This document shows, piece after piece, positions 36,137-44,346 of a stretch of DNA of 64,000 bases. A program made the translations under genes and the position numbers. Below the pieces are notes generated by a model, which saw nothing but the letters and a program-made list of their open reading frames with translations, was not told where the DNA came from and searched no databases. Every line of letters begins with the position of its first letter. Position 1 is the first letter of the stretch. Source of the stretch: an uncultured Bacteroidales bacterium (lineage in GTDB: Bacteria; Bacteroidota; Bacteroidia; Bacteroidales; Muribaculaceae); assembly GCA_905210435.1 (NCBI GenBank), contig CAJLWO010000002.1, positions 79,886 to 143,885 on the forward strand. Direction: 5' to 3'.

Positions 36137-37177
36137 ATGGCAAAAACAGCATACAATCTCCACCTCAAAGGCTATGTCGGCGGTGCCGACTTCGACCGAA
36201 AGGCAGTCGATAAGATGCTCGCCGAACAATCCGGCAAGCGCGTAAACGTGCTCATCGACTCCTTAGGCGGCTCACTCGCTACGGGTCTCAGTATCTCCGC
36301 AGCCTTCAAGCTGCATGGAGATGTTGCCGTGCATTTCGTCGGACTCAATGCATCTGCCGCCACCATCGCTTCGCTCGGTGCGGCTCACATCTCCATCGAT
36401 GCCGGGGCTATGTATCTCGTGCATCAGTGCTCGACCGCCTTCTTCGAGTGGGGCTCGCTGAACAGCGACCAGTTCGCCACTCTCATCGCCGACTGCGAGA
36501 AAATCAAGGCCGACCTTGACAAACTCGACCTCAATGTGGCGCAGCTCTACGCCAAGAAATGCCGCAAACCTGCCGCCGACCTTCTCGCCCTGATGAAAGT
36601 GGGAGGCTGGCTCACGGCAAAGGAAGCCCTCGACTGGGGCTTTGTCGATGAAATCACCGACCTTGCCGATGAACCGGCCCCGAAGCTCACCGATGCGCTC
36701 GCTTCCGCAATGGCTTCCGAGGGGATGCCGATACCGAACATCCCTGTCGCCGAAGTGGAGAAAGACTCCGCTTTCTCTCGCTTTCTCGCCGCCCTTACAT
36801 CATTGTTCTATGCTAAGGCAGAGCGGCAAGCCGATAACAAACCGTCCACAAATCCCATTACCACCGCAATGAACAAGACCTACACTTTCATCTGTGCCGT
36901 TCTCGGCATCTCGGCTATTGCCCTGACGGACAATAAAGCCTCGCTCTCCGATGAAGACCTTGTCAAGATTGACAATGCCCTCAAAGAGAAAGACGATGTA
37001 ATCGCCGACCGCGACAAGACAATCGCCGACCTTCAGGCGAAGCTCACTCAGAAGCCCGCAGAACCCTCAAAGCAGGTTGTCGAGGACTCCAAGCCCGGCG
37101 AGCCGCAGCCCAAGAACGATGTCGAGCAGTTTGTAGATACCTATAACTCTGCCCGCGCTCTCTACAACGAAGTCTAA
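36137..37177 (+). CDS. Phage head maturation protease (ClpP-like) fused to scaffold domain
   Basis: 346 residues. The N-terminal ClpP/SppA-like domain (about 1-190) has RVNVLIDSLGGSLATGLSI, nucleophile Ser73 in GLNASAATIAS and His96 in MYLVHQC; AKEALDWGFVDEI is the usual end motif. After an Ala/Pro-rich linker comes a coiled-coil part (DNALKEKDDVIADRDKTIADLQAKL) followed by a Pro/Lys-rich tail, as in scaffolds. It lies directly before the capsid gene (21 bases). It should cut itself and the scaffold out of the prohead. Confidence 0.9.
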   Translation: MAKTAYNLHLKGYVGGADFDRKAVDKMLAEQSGKRVNVLIDSLGGSLATGLSISAAFKLHGDVAVHFVGLNASAATIASLGAAHISIDAGAMYLVHQCSTAFFEWGSLNSDQFATLIADCEKIKADLDKLDLNVAQLYAKKCRKPAADLLALMKVGGWLTAKEALDWGFVDEITDLADEPAPKLTDALASAMASEGMPIPNIPVAEVEKDSAFSRFLAALTSLFYAKAERQADNKPSTNPITTAMNKTYTFICAVLGISAIALTDNKASLSDEDLVKIDNALKEKDDVIADRDKTIADLQAKLTQKPAEPSKQVVEDSKPGEPQPKNDVEQFVDTYNSARALYNEV

Positions 37178-37198
37178 CCCTTAACTCTCCATACTACA

Positions 37199-38158
37199 AT
37201 GGCAGGTAAATTTTCATTCACCCTGAAGGAGTATCAGGAGGCCGCCGTGAAATATCGCGCCGACCTCCTCATGCTCCCCATTATCGGTATCGGCGACACG
37301 CTCCAATATATGACGGGGCGACCCGGTATCCGCTACAAGGAGCGCGTCGGCAACCTGACCGGTGACGCTCAGTTCGCTCCCTACAATCCCCAACGTGCCG
37401 TGGATTACAACCTCGGCATCGAGTTCCGCGATCTCGAAACCTATTTTGGCTCCGTCGTCGCCAATTTCGAGCCTAACTCGGCAATCTCGACCATCTTAGG
37501 CACAGGCGCCACTAAGGGCGACGGTCAGATGACTACGCCCACAGCTCGCCACGTCCTCGCCAAGATTGCAAAGAACCTCTCCGAACATCTCAACGATGCT
37601 GTTTGGAACGGTGTCCGCAATGCCGCCGGTGATACCACCGCCGACCTGTTCGATGGCTTCGACACGATTACCGAAAAGGAAATCGCCAACGGTGCCATCG
37701 CCGCCGAGGAGGGCAACTACATGAAGTTCACCGATGCAATCACTCCGGCTAATGCCGTGGATATTGCAAAGGAGATTCTGTTCTCGCTCGACCCGCGTCT
37801 GCGCTCGCAGGACTTGTATCTCTACTGTTCGCAGGACTTCGTCGACAAGTACAACGAAGGCTACCTGCTCACTCACGGGGGCATCCCTTACAACACCCAG
37901 TACGGACAGGGTGCCGTCGAAGGCTCCAACGGCAAGCTGAAGTTCTGCCCCCTCTACAACAAGGCCGGCTCGAAGTTCATGCACGTTACCACAAAGGCAA
38001 ATATGCTTGTGGGCTACGACCAGATGGGCGACGTGGAGAACGTGATGGTCAAGGAGTATGCTCCGTTCATTCTCTCTTACATCGCCACTATGTTCTTCGG
38101 TGTGCAGTTCGAGACAATCGACAAGCGACGCTTCAAAACCATTGAAATCGCAGTATAA
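37199..38158 (+). CDS. Major capsid protein candidate
   Basis: 319 residues right after the protease-scaffold. The opening MAGKFSFTLKEYQEAAVKYRAD is followed by GRPGIRYKERVGNLTGDAQFAPY, a central A-domain-like part (AISTILGTGATKGDGQM, NDAVWNGVRN, DLFDGFDTI) and a late P-loop-like region (LYCSQDFVDKYNEGYLLTHGG, PFILSYIATMFFGVQFETID). Size, position and the F-D-G-F-D-T-I motif fit an HK97-fold capsid of Bacteroidales phages. The fold is inferred rather than read from a signature. Confidence 0.75.
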   Translation: MAGKFSFTLKEYQEAAVKYRADLLMLPIIGIGDTLQYMTGRPGIRYKERVGNLTGDAQFAPYNPQRAVDYNLGIEFRDLETYFGSVVANFEPNSAISTILGTGATKGDGQMTTPTARHVLAKIAKNLSEHLNDAVWNGVRNAAGDTTADLFDGFDTITEKEIANGAIAAEEGNYMKFTDAITPANAVDIAKEILFSLDPRLRSQDLYLYCSQDFVDKYNEGYLLTHGGIPYNTQYGQGAVEGSNGKLKFCPLYNKAGSKFMHVTTKANMLVGYDQMGDVENVMVKEYAPFILSYIATMFFGVQFETIDKRRFKTIEIAV

Positions 38159-38160
38159 CA

Positions 38161-38252
38161 AGCGGAGAGCGGAGAGTGGAGAGCGGAGAGGGCAACCCAC
38201 CAATGCTTTCCGGCTCAACAAGCCTCTCCACACTCCGCTCTCCACACTACAC
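38161..38252. repeat. GGAGAGTGGAGAG short-sequence repeat pair
   Basis: Purine-rich repeats of GGAGAGYGGAGAG (38164-38190) and, inverted, CTCTCCACACTCCGCTCTCC (38226-38245) fill the gap between the capsid and the next gene. They can form a long hairpin. A third copy lies inside the gene at 38,839. Confidence 0.65.
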
Positions 38253-38260
38253 TGATAATT

Positions 38261-38836
38261 ATGGCAAAAGTTTGTACCTCAATACAGAAAAGTCTCGGGT
38301 GGTGCCAGGGCACCCCCGAGCTTCCCGGTGTAAAACGCCGCATCTACTACCTCGCCAAGAGCGAGATAGTGGTGTTCCCGCAGTTGCCCCGTGATGAACT
38401 GGGCCGCGCTACTTCGGCAATCCTCGCCGGTGACTTCACTCTCGCCGCAGATGCGAAGTGGAAATACATCGACATCCTCCCCGACAAGTCGCAGCTGACT
38501 TCCGAGGCTCAGGGAGAACTCCCTTCGCAGACGCAGCTTAACAAGCTCACTGCCGTTCACCCCGGAGTCGGTGCCGATGCGTCGGCTGCCGCCGCCTACA
38601 TCAACAACACCGACAACGTTTTTGTCGTGGAAGATATGAAAGGCAACTTCCGCGTCCTCGGCAACGACAAGTGGAGCACAAAGGCAACCGTCGCACAGGA
38701 TCTCGGTCAGGGTGCAACCGGCACGACCTCCACAACTATCAACGTCGAGGCTACCGACGAAGTGCCCGCGCCCTTCTATGTCGGTACGCTCGAAACCGAG
38801 AACGGCGATATCGACTGCTCCGCTAATGCCGCATAA
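38261..38836 (+). CDS. Phage structural protein candidate (decoration or tail-tube type)
   Basis: 191 residues, begins MAKVCTSIQKSLGWCQGTPELPGVK and continues RIYYLAKSEIVVFPQLPRDE, then beta-rich segments ending VPAPFYVGTLETENGDIDCS. It is directly behind the capsid gene and ends 2 bases before the PRTase gene. Composition (many Thr, Asp, Ala and no signal) suits a virion component. No family was recognised. Confidence 0.6.
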   Translation: MAKVCTSIQKSLGWCQGTPELPGVKRRIYYLAKSEIVVFPQLPRDELGRATSAILAGDFTLAADAKWKYIDILPDKSQLTSEAQGELPSQTQLNKLTAVHPGVGADASAAAAYINNTDNVFVVEDMKGNFRVLGNDKWSTKATVAQDLGQGATGTTSTTINVEATDEVPAPFYVGTLETENGDIDCSANAA

Positions 38837-38838
38837 AG

Positions 38839-39531
38839 ATGGATCCAAGCAGAGCCGTCAGGGTAGGAGCATTGAAATTGGATGAAATGTTGAACGACAT
38901 CGAAGTTCCTTCGCTTGACGTTCCCGACCTTGACGGCTCTTCCTCTCCGCTCTCCACACTCCACACTCCACTCGGCAAAGACCTCTTTGCCGTTAAAAAA
39001 CGTGCGGCTTGGAAAGATGTGCAACAGGCAGAGGCCCGTTGCGACTTTGCTCCGAACAAAGTTCGTATCTCATACCGCAATCCGCAGTTCGGCATTATCT
39101 CGCTCTGGAAGAAGTCAATCTACGGCAGAACCTTGACCGACATTAAGAGCGACCACGATATGGTGGAGAAATTTGCCGAGGGTATGAATACCCTTATCCG
39201 ACAAATCCTCGGTCACTCGCTCGCCAACGGCGACTGGTGCATCGTTACCTCGCCCAAGCGTCGCCACAAAACCAAGAACTTTGCCGCGATGATCTCCGCG
39301 AGACTCGGAGAACTTCTCGGCATACCCTTCTACGAAGATGTCGCCGAGTGCCACTCGAAGCATCGTGTCGGAGCTGTCTTTACCTTCGGCAAAGAACCGC
39401 CCAAAGAGCGCAACATCATCGTCTTTGACGATTTTGTTACCACCGGTGCCACGATGATTTCGATGCGTGACCTGCTTTTCCCTCTCGGTTACAACCTCGT
39501 TTTCTTCACTGGCATTAACAACAAATTGTAA
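38839..39531 (+). CDS. Phosphoribosyltransferase-domain protein in the head operon
   Basis: 230 residues. The C-terminal half is a type I PRTase fold: WCIVTSPKRRHKTKNFAAMIS (nucleotide-flanking loop) and the PRPP-binding motif IIVFDDFVTTGATMISM near residues 194-210. The N-terminal half (VRISYRNPQFGIISLWKKSIYG) is beta-rich and unique, and includes an S-P-L-S-T-L-H-T-P stretch encoded by a copy of the GGAGAGTGG repeat. It overlaps the next gene by 1 base. It might salvage bases or act on DNA ends; no partner base can be named. Confidence 0.78.
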   Translation: MDPSRAVRVGALKLDEMLNDIEVPSLDVPDLDGSSSPLSTLHTPLGKDLFAVKKRAAWKDVQQAEARCDFAPNKVRISYRNPQFGIISLWKKSIYGRTLTDIKSDHDMVEKFAEGMNTLIRQILGHSLANGDWCIVTSPKRRHKTKNFAAMISARLGELLGIPFYEDVAECHSKHRVGAVFTFGKEPPKERNIIVFDDFVTTGATMISMRDLLFPLGYNLVFFTGINNKL

Positions 39532-40163
39532 TGGATCACAATTTTACAGAACTGATAAAACAATGGCTTGAAAAGCCGGAATACGAGCGAGACTATTCTG
39601 TCGGCGCTCTATACCTTTTGAAGCTTTCCGGCAATCAAATTCTCTACAAGAATATTGTCGCCGCCCTCGATAAACGCCACGACGTTATCGAGTACCAACT
39701 TCAAAAGTATTACAATTTCCGCGTCCAAGCCCTGACTCACGCGCAGGTCGAAGAAATGGCCGCGCAGGTCGAAACTATCGTGGCCGAGCATATTCCGCTG
39801 GCGGCTAACGCCGACCAGAATCCGGCAAAGGGCCGACGTGCCGACCACGATTCACTCCCCGATGAAATCAAGGCGAAGTACGTTGAGAACCTTTCGCTTC
39901 TCCAACGTATGCGCGAGCTGCATCTGCGCCTACGCTCGCTCTCGCTTGACAACTCGCCATGCCCGGACTCCGAGCGTTATCCGTTCCTCAAAGAACTTAT
40001 ATCGCTCGACAAGAAACTCCATGCCAACTGGGAGGCTTACGACCAATATGTAGCTCCCGGCCCCGTTATCGACAAAGTCGCTTTGCAAGGCAAAGATCCC
40101 GCTCCCTCGCGATCGCCAAAAGGTAAACGCTCAGTCGCCGGTAGCAAGAAGTCTGCGAAATGA
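39531..40163 (+). CDS. Hypothetical phage protein of the terminase operon
   Basis: 210 residues, helix-rich: MDHNFTELIKQWLEKPEYERDYSVGALYLLKLSGN, then KRHDVIEYQLQKYYNFR. The end is a Lys/Ser/Pro tail (PSRSPKGKRSVAGSKKSAK), likely to be a nucleic-acid or packaging contact. It overlaps both neighbours by 1-4 bases. No family was recognised. Confidence 0.65.
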   Translation: MDHNFTELIKQWLEKPEYERDYSVGALYLLKLSGNQILYKNIVAALDKRHDVIEYQLQKYYNFRVQALTHAQVEEMAAQVETIVAEHIPLAANADQNPAKGRRADHDSLPDEIKAKYVENLSLLQRMRELHLRLRSLSLDNSPCPDSERYPFLKELISLDKKLHANWEAYDQYVAPGPVIDKVALQGKDPAPSRSPKGKRSVAGSKKSAK

Positions 40164-40681
40164 AACGCACCGCCAACATCGACAATATCCTGCACCCACT
40201 CTCAGATACACCTTTTCAAGCGTATCTGAGTAATGCAGTCCAAGTGGCCGACATTCTCGAATGGATTTTGTCACAGGTCGGTGTCGCCGAAGTCTGGCAG
40301 ACTTCCTTCTCTATCTCCGAGGAATTTCTTCGCCGCTTATTCTTCATCACAAAAGATAAGCGCGTGAGCCGGATTAACCTTGTGCTCGACCACAAGGCAA
40401 CCAACAAGACGCTCAAACTGTGGGCGTTCATCACACAAGTTATTGAGCGCACCTATCTTGCAGACAACCACAGCAAGATTTTGTTGGTGCAATCCGAGGC
40501 CGGAGATACTGTTTCGGTAATTACCTCACAGAACTTGACCCGTGGCAACCGCCACGAGTCGGCGTTTATCTCCACCGATAAAGCCATCTTCGACCGGCTC
40601 CAAGAGCAGGTCAATGATTTAATAACCAATCACAGCGTACCACTCCATGACTTATTCCGAGACAGAATTGCAGCAGATTGA
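40160..40681 (+). CDS. Phospholipase D-like domain protein (single half)
   Basis: 173 residues. The pattern VAEVWQTSFSISEEFLRRL, RINLVLDHKA and KILLVQSEAGDTVSVITSQNLTRGNRHESAFIS resembles PLD-type nuclease halves, in which S-x-N-x-T-x-G-N replaces part of the HKD repeat: no canonical H-x-K-x4-D is present. It may be an inactive or dimeric member. It overlaps the previous gene by 4 bases and the next by 35 bases. Confidence 0.6.
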   Translation: MKRTANIDNILHPLSDTPFQAYLSNAVQVADILEWILSQVGVAEVWQTSFSISEEFLRRLFFITKDKRVSRINLVLDHKATNKTLKLWAFITQVIERTYLADNHSKILLVQSEAGDTVSVITSQNLTRGNRHESAFISTDKAIFDRLQEQVNDLITNHSVPLHDLFRDRIAAD

Positions 40682-40922
40682 AAAGTATGCTTCAATCTAT
40701 TTGAAGATTTCCGACATCGCCGTGATACTTGACATCCCGGCTGATGTGCTTCGTGCCGACATCGCCGACCGAGGCACCGACGTTAGCAAAGCTTACCGCC
40801 GTGGCAAAGCCGCTTCTAAGGTCAAGCTCCATTCTCAGGAAATGATGCTTGCTCAGGTCGGCTCGCCGCTCGCTATCGAGAACGCCCACCGCAATCTGCT
40901 TGACATGGAGGACGACGAGTAA
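40647..40922 (+). CDS. Small DNA-binding protein, possible terminase accessory
   Basis: 91 residues. QIEKYASIYLKISDIAVILDIPADVLRADIADRGTDVSKAYRRGKAASKVKLH reads as a helix-turn-helix followed by a basic helix, like the first domain of several terminase small subunits. It starts inside the end of the PLD-like gene. The overlapping order in this operon suggests tight co-translation. Confidence 0.62.
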   Translation: MTYSETELQQIEKYASIYLKISDIAVILDIPADVLRADIADRGTDVSKAYRRGKAASKVKLHSQEMMLAQVGSPLAIENAHRNLLDMEDDE

Positions 40923-40927
40923 GCGCT

Positions 40928-41572
40928 ATGTCATATCCCAACGCTATCGAAGTTTGCCGCGCCGAACTCTTTACCAAAGAGGTGGAGTTGCGCGAGCGCT
41001 ATCCCGGCCAGATGGTCGAGAAAGTCTTGCGTGTGCGCGAGATGTATAACTGGTTCATCGCTAATCCCGACGGCACCGACCGCGAATTTGTCGCTGAGGT
41101 GTGCCAACGGCACAATATCCATAGGACTACCGCCTATTCGGATTTGGCTGTGGTTAAGTCGTTGCTGCCGATGCTCGGCTCCGCCTCACGCGACTTCCAC
41201 CGTTGGCGCACCAACGAAATGCTTATCGCCACTTACAAGATGGCTGAGAAGCGAAAGGACAGCAAGACGATGGAGCGCGCCGCTACCGCATACGGCAAAC
41301 TAAACCGCGTTGACCTCGAAGACGAACAGGCTATACCGCTCGACCAAATCCTCGTTCAGCCCTTCACGGCTACTGATGATCCGCGTGTACTCGGCATCGA
41401 GCCTATCCCCAACATTGCCGACAAAATCGCGGCCATGATTGCGAAGTACCGGGCCGAAACCATCGACATTGAAGATGTCGAGTTCGAGGAAGTGGACCTT
41501 GAACTTGACTCGCTTTTCCCTGACCCAAAAACTGACTCAGACAATGGCCGAGAAGAAGATTTACTTCAATAA
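40928..41572 (+). CDS. Terminase small-subunit-like protein
   Basis: 214 residues. A helix-turn-helix region (GTDREFVAEVCQRHNIHRTTAYSDLAVVK) and a helical arm (MLIATYKMAEKRKDSKTMERAATAYGK) are followed by an acidic end (DVEFEEVDLELDSLFPDPKTD). It directly precedes and overlaps the large terminase gene by 29 bases, the standard position for the DNA-recognition subunit. The assignment comes from position and architecture. Confidence 0.68.
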   Translation: MSYPNAIEVCRAELFTKEVELRERYPGQMVEKVLRVREMYNWFIANPDGTDREFVAEVCQRHNIHRTTAYSDLAVVKSLLPMLGSASRDFHRWRTNEMLIATYKMAEKRKDSKTMERAATAYGKLNRVDLEDEQAIPLDQILVQPFTATDDPRVLGIEPIPNIADKIAAMIAKYRAETIDIEDVEFEEVDLELDSLFPDPKTDSDNGREEDLLQ

Positions 41573-43169
41573 ACCGCAGCGGTTGACACAGCTTATCGGA
41601 GCGAACACTACCGTTATCGTCGCAGGGCGACGCACCGGCAAGACGGACAGCATCGCTGCTCCGTTTGTTCTGCGCAATATGCAGCGTATGCCCGGCTCGA
41701 CAGGCGGCATCGTGGTGCCGACCTTCAAGCACGGATTGACCAACACAATCCCCGGCTTGCTCGCCGCTTGGAAGCGATGGGGCTTCATCGAGGGAATCCA
41801 TTATGTCGTGGGGAGGAAACCGCCGAAGTCCTTCCGGCAACCAATCATCGACCCGAAAGATTATGAACACGTCATATCTTTCTACAACGGCTCTGTGGCT
41901 GTAATCATCAGCCAAGACCGACCAGGCAGCTCGAACTCGCTTACGCTCTCGTGGCTGCTGGTCGATGAAGCCAAGTTTATCGACTACGCCAAACTGAAAG
42001 ACGAAACGCTTCCGGCCAACGGCGGCATCAAGTCGCACTTCGGAAAGCACTCCTTCAATCACTCAATTATGATATTGAGTGATATGCCGCAGACCCAAAA
42101 GGGCAGTTGGTTCCTCCATTACCGCGACAAGATGGACCCGGAGCTGATTGCAACCATCGAGGCCACGGTCTACGAGATATGGCGCATCAAGGAGCGAATA
42201 CGCTCCCTCAACGCCAAAGGCGCAACGGTTCCCGATTACCTGAAGGGCTACCTGCGCCGCCTCGACCGCGACCTCAATAAGATGCGCTCCGTCGCGGTCT
42301 ACTACCGCGAGTATTCCTCGATTGAGAACTTGCAGCTTCTCGGAGAGAACTATATCAAGCAGATGAAACGCGACCTTACTCCTTTGACCTTCCAAACCTC
42401 TATCCTGTGTCAGAGGATCGGAATCGCAAAGGACGGCTTCTATTCCTCGATGCGTGAAGGGCACAAGTACGATGCCAACGATAATCAATACCTCGACACC
42501 CTCGGTTTTGATTACGACTTCTCGGCTCTCGACTCTCGCGCCGACAAGGACGTTGACCCCGACGCGCCGATTTGCATTGGTATGGATTACAACGCGAACA
42601 TAAATTGGATTGTCGCCGGACAGCCTCGCGACCGTCGGCTCAATGTGATTAAATCGTTCTACGTCAAGTTTGAGCGTAAGATTCCGGCACTCGTCGAGGA
42701 CTTCTGCCGCTACTATGCCTCGCACCGCAACAAGACGGTGGTCTTTTATTACGATGCAACGGCACTCGGCTCAAACTATGCCGTCAACGACCAGGACTTC
42801 CACTATAATGTGGTAAAGGAGTTCGAGCGGCACGGCTGGCGCATCGAGTCCGTGTACCTCGGAAACCCGATGCACCATGACGAGAAGTATCTTCTCATCA
42901 ACAACGCCTTCGCCGGGAAGCAAAGGCTCATGCCGTTCTTCAACCGCTCGAATAACGAAGATCTTATCCTTGCCATTCAGTCAGCCGGTGTCTCCAACGG
43001 TCGCAACGGCTTCCGCAAGGATAAATCCGGCGAAAAACTCGCCGAGAGCGAGGAAGACCTGCTCGAACACCGCACAGACGGCACCGATGCCTTCGATACG
43101 CTCTACATCGGCTGCGAAAAGTTCCCGTTCCACGATACTTTCGCCCTCTCCGTGTCGGGCGTATCGTAG
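41544..43169 (+). CDS. terL: Terminase large subunit
   Basis: The packaging motor: ATPase plus nuclease, 541 residues from the ATG at 41544. Walker A GRRTGKT is at 28-34 and Walker B LSWLLVDEAKF near 135-145. The nuclease part begins with CIGMDYNANINWIVAG (first catalytic Asp) and has VVFYYDATALGSNYAV (second acidic site). An earlier in-frame ATG at 41439 would overlap the small subunit much more. CGTATCGTAG is repeated twice at the stop codon. Confidence 0.92.
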   Translation: MAEKKIYFNKPQRLTQLIGANTTVIVAGRRTGKTDSIAAPFVLRNMQRMPGSTGGIVVPTFKHGLTNTIPGLLAAWKRWGFIEGIHYVVGRKPPKSFRQPIIDPKDYEHVISFYNGSVAVIISQDRPGSSNSLTLSWLLVDEAKFIDYAKLKDETLPANGGIKSHFGKHSFNHSIMILSDMPQTQKGSWFLHYRDKMDPELIATIEATVYEIWRIKERIRSLNAKGATVPDYLKGYLRRLDRDLNKMRSVAVYYREYSSIENLQLLGENYIKQMKRDLTPLTFQTSILCQRIGIAKDGFYSSMREGHKYDANDNQYLDTLGFDYDFSALDSRADKDVDPDAPICIGMDYNANINWIVAGQPRDRRLNVIKSFYVKFERKIPALVEDFCRYYASHRNKTVVFYYDATALGSNYAVNDQDFHYNVVKEFERHGWRIESVYLGNPMHHDEKYLLINNAFAGKQRLMPFFNRSNNEDLILAIQSAGVSNGRNGFRKDKSGEKLAESEEDLLEHRTDGTDAFDTLYIGCEKFPFHDTFALSVSGVS

Positions 43170-43225
43170 CGTATCGTAGTCTGAATTTTCTTCTTGGTTA
43201 CACACTCGTTCTCAAATATTTTCGT

Positions 43226-43494
43226 TAACTTTGCAGTCGGAAAGGCATTTACCTCTCCACGACATTCTGGAAAAATAAGAAGCGTTATGCGTATCTTGAA
43301 CTTGAAAACGTAGGAAATTTTCAACAGTACTCGAAGATGGCATGATGGCTTTCCTCGCATAGCGTGGGCTGCTGTCAACCACATCTGAGTACAATCGGTT
43401 TCCTACGACCTTCAAGTTAAGACGTGGCATAGTTGGCTCACGTTTTCTATATTAACTAACTCTCTCTGTTGAGCCTACGAGAATCCTTAAAGAT
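43226..43494 (+). promoter_or_regulatory. Promoter and long-stem leader of the surface cassette
   Basis: TAACTTTG at 43226-43233 starts a leader with a 24-base imperfect inverted repeat (43294-43317 with 43399-43422; arms begin TCTTGAACTTGAA and end TTCAAGTTAAGA). Inside it GTACTC (43327-43332) pairs with GAGTAC (43387-43392), extended by AGATG with CATCT. GGCTCA and TGAGCC form another stem before the ATG. This is a folded 5' UTR of about 250 nt. Confidence 0.65.
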
Positions 43495-44334
43495 ATGAGT
43501 AACCGTATCATTACATCAATATTATGTGCCATTTCTGCTATAACCGCAATGGCACAGGAAGAGGCATCGGATAGTGTTGCGGTATCGGTGCTGAATGGGG
43601 TTGTTGACGGAGTCCTTCATAATAATGCTGTGCCTTTGACACAGTTTTCAGCAAATGACAGCGTCATGTGTGGCAACTGTCATAACGATAGTATTTGCAG
43701 ACCTGATTACTTTATCCCTGATCGTACTTTTGCATTTTCGCAGTATATTACAGAAAATCTGATGCGGCCTTTCCCTGCTTTTCATTATATATATGTTTCT
43801 CCGGGAGTGATTTACAATAATGACAATCTGCAAATATCCGGGAATGTTGATATTGCTTCTTATCCGGGAATGATGAATAAGACTACCGGCACTTTGGGCG
43901 TTTCGGTACAGAATGAAAAGTTGAGCTTTTACGTTGGCGGCATTGTCAACAAATACTCTTTTTATGGCGGTCTTATTCGCCAGTCAGGTATACATGGCCG
44001 CTTTACTTACCGGTTTTCATCGCCTTTGTCATTTACGGCATACGCTTATTATTATGGCAGGAACGCTATGCCTATGATGCCAAACGGCTCTCCTATGCCT
44101 CCGTCAATGCTGGGGTATTATGATGTATCACGATTCGGTGGTTATGTCAATTACAGAGCCACCGAAAATTTAGGAATATTGATGGGAGGACAGATAGTGG
44201 AACGTCATGGTCCTCGCAACTATTATGACGTGGAACCAATCGCTACCCCTTACATAAATGTCGGCCGTGGGAAAAAGAAAATTGGAATAGGTTTGCCGGT
44301 AGGTCAGATAATCTACGGCTTGTTTGGACGATAA
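43495..44334 (+). CDS. Outer-membrane beta-barrel protein, first gene of surface cassette
   Basis: 279 residues with a signal peptide (MSNRIITSILCAISAITAMAQ). A Cys pair (MCGNCHNDSIC) and then a barrel-like region with alternating aromatic residues (LQISGNVDIASYPGMMN, LSFYVGGIVNKYSFYGGLI, FTAYAYYYGRNAMPMMPNG) follow. It is low-GC and does not resemble a phage virion protein. It lies 12 bases before the TonB-type receptor gene, so both surface proteins are co-expressed. The Cys pair may form a disulfide in the periplasm. Confidence 0.68.
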   Translation: MSNRIITSILCAISAITAMAQEEASDSVAVSVLNGVVDGVLHNNAVPLTQFSANDSVMCGNCHNDSICRPDYFIPDRTFAFSQYITENLMRPFPAFHYIYVSPGVIYNNDNLQISGNVDIASYPGMMNKTTGTLGVSVQNEKLSFYVGGIVNKYSFYGGLIRQSGIHGRFTYRFSSPLSFTAYAYYYGRNAMPMMPNGSPMPPSMLGYYDVSRFGGYVNYRATENLGILMGGQIVERHGPRNYYDVEPIATPYINVGRGKKKIGIGLPVGQIIYGLFGR

Positions 44335-44346
44335 CATTGTTTTTGC

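Noticed and set aside
37496..38245. Long reverse frame opposite the capsid gene (249 codons)
   Set aside because: It mirrors the codon bias of the capsid gene, has no start signal, and lacks protein-like features; it is a shadow.
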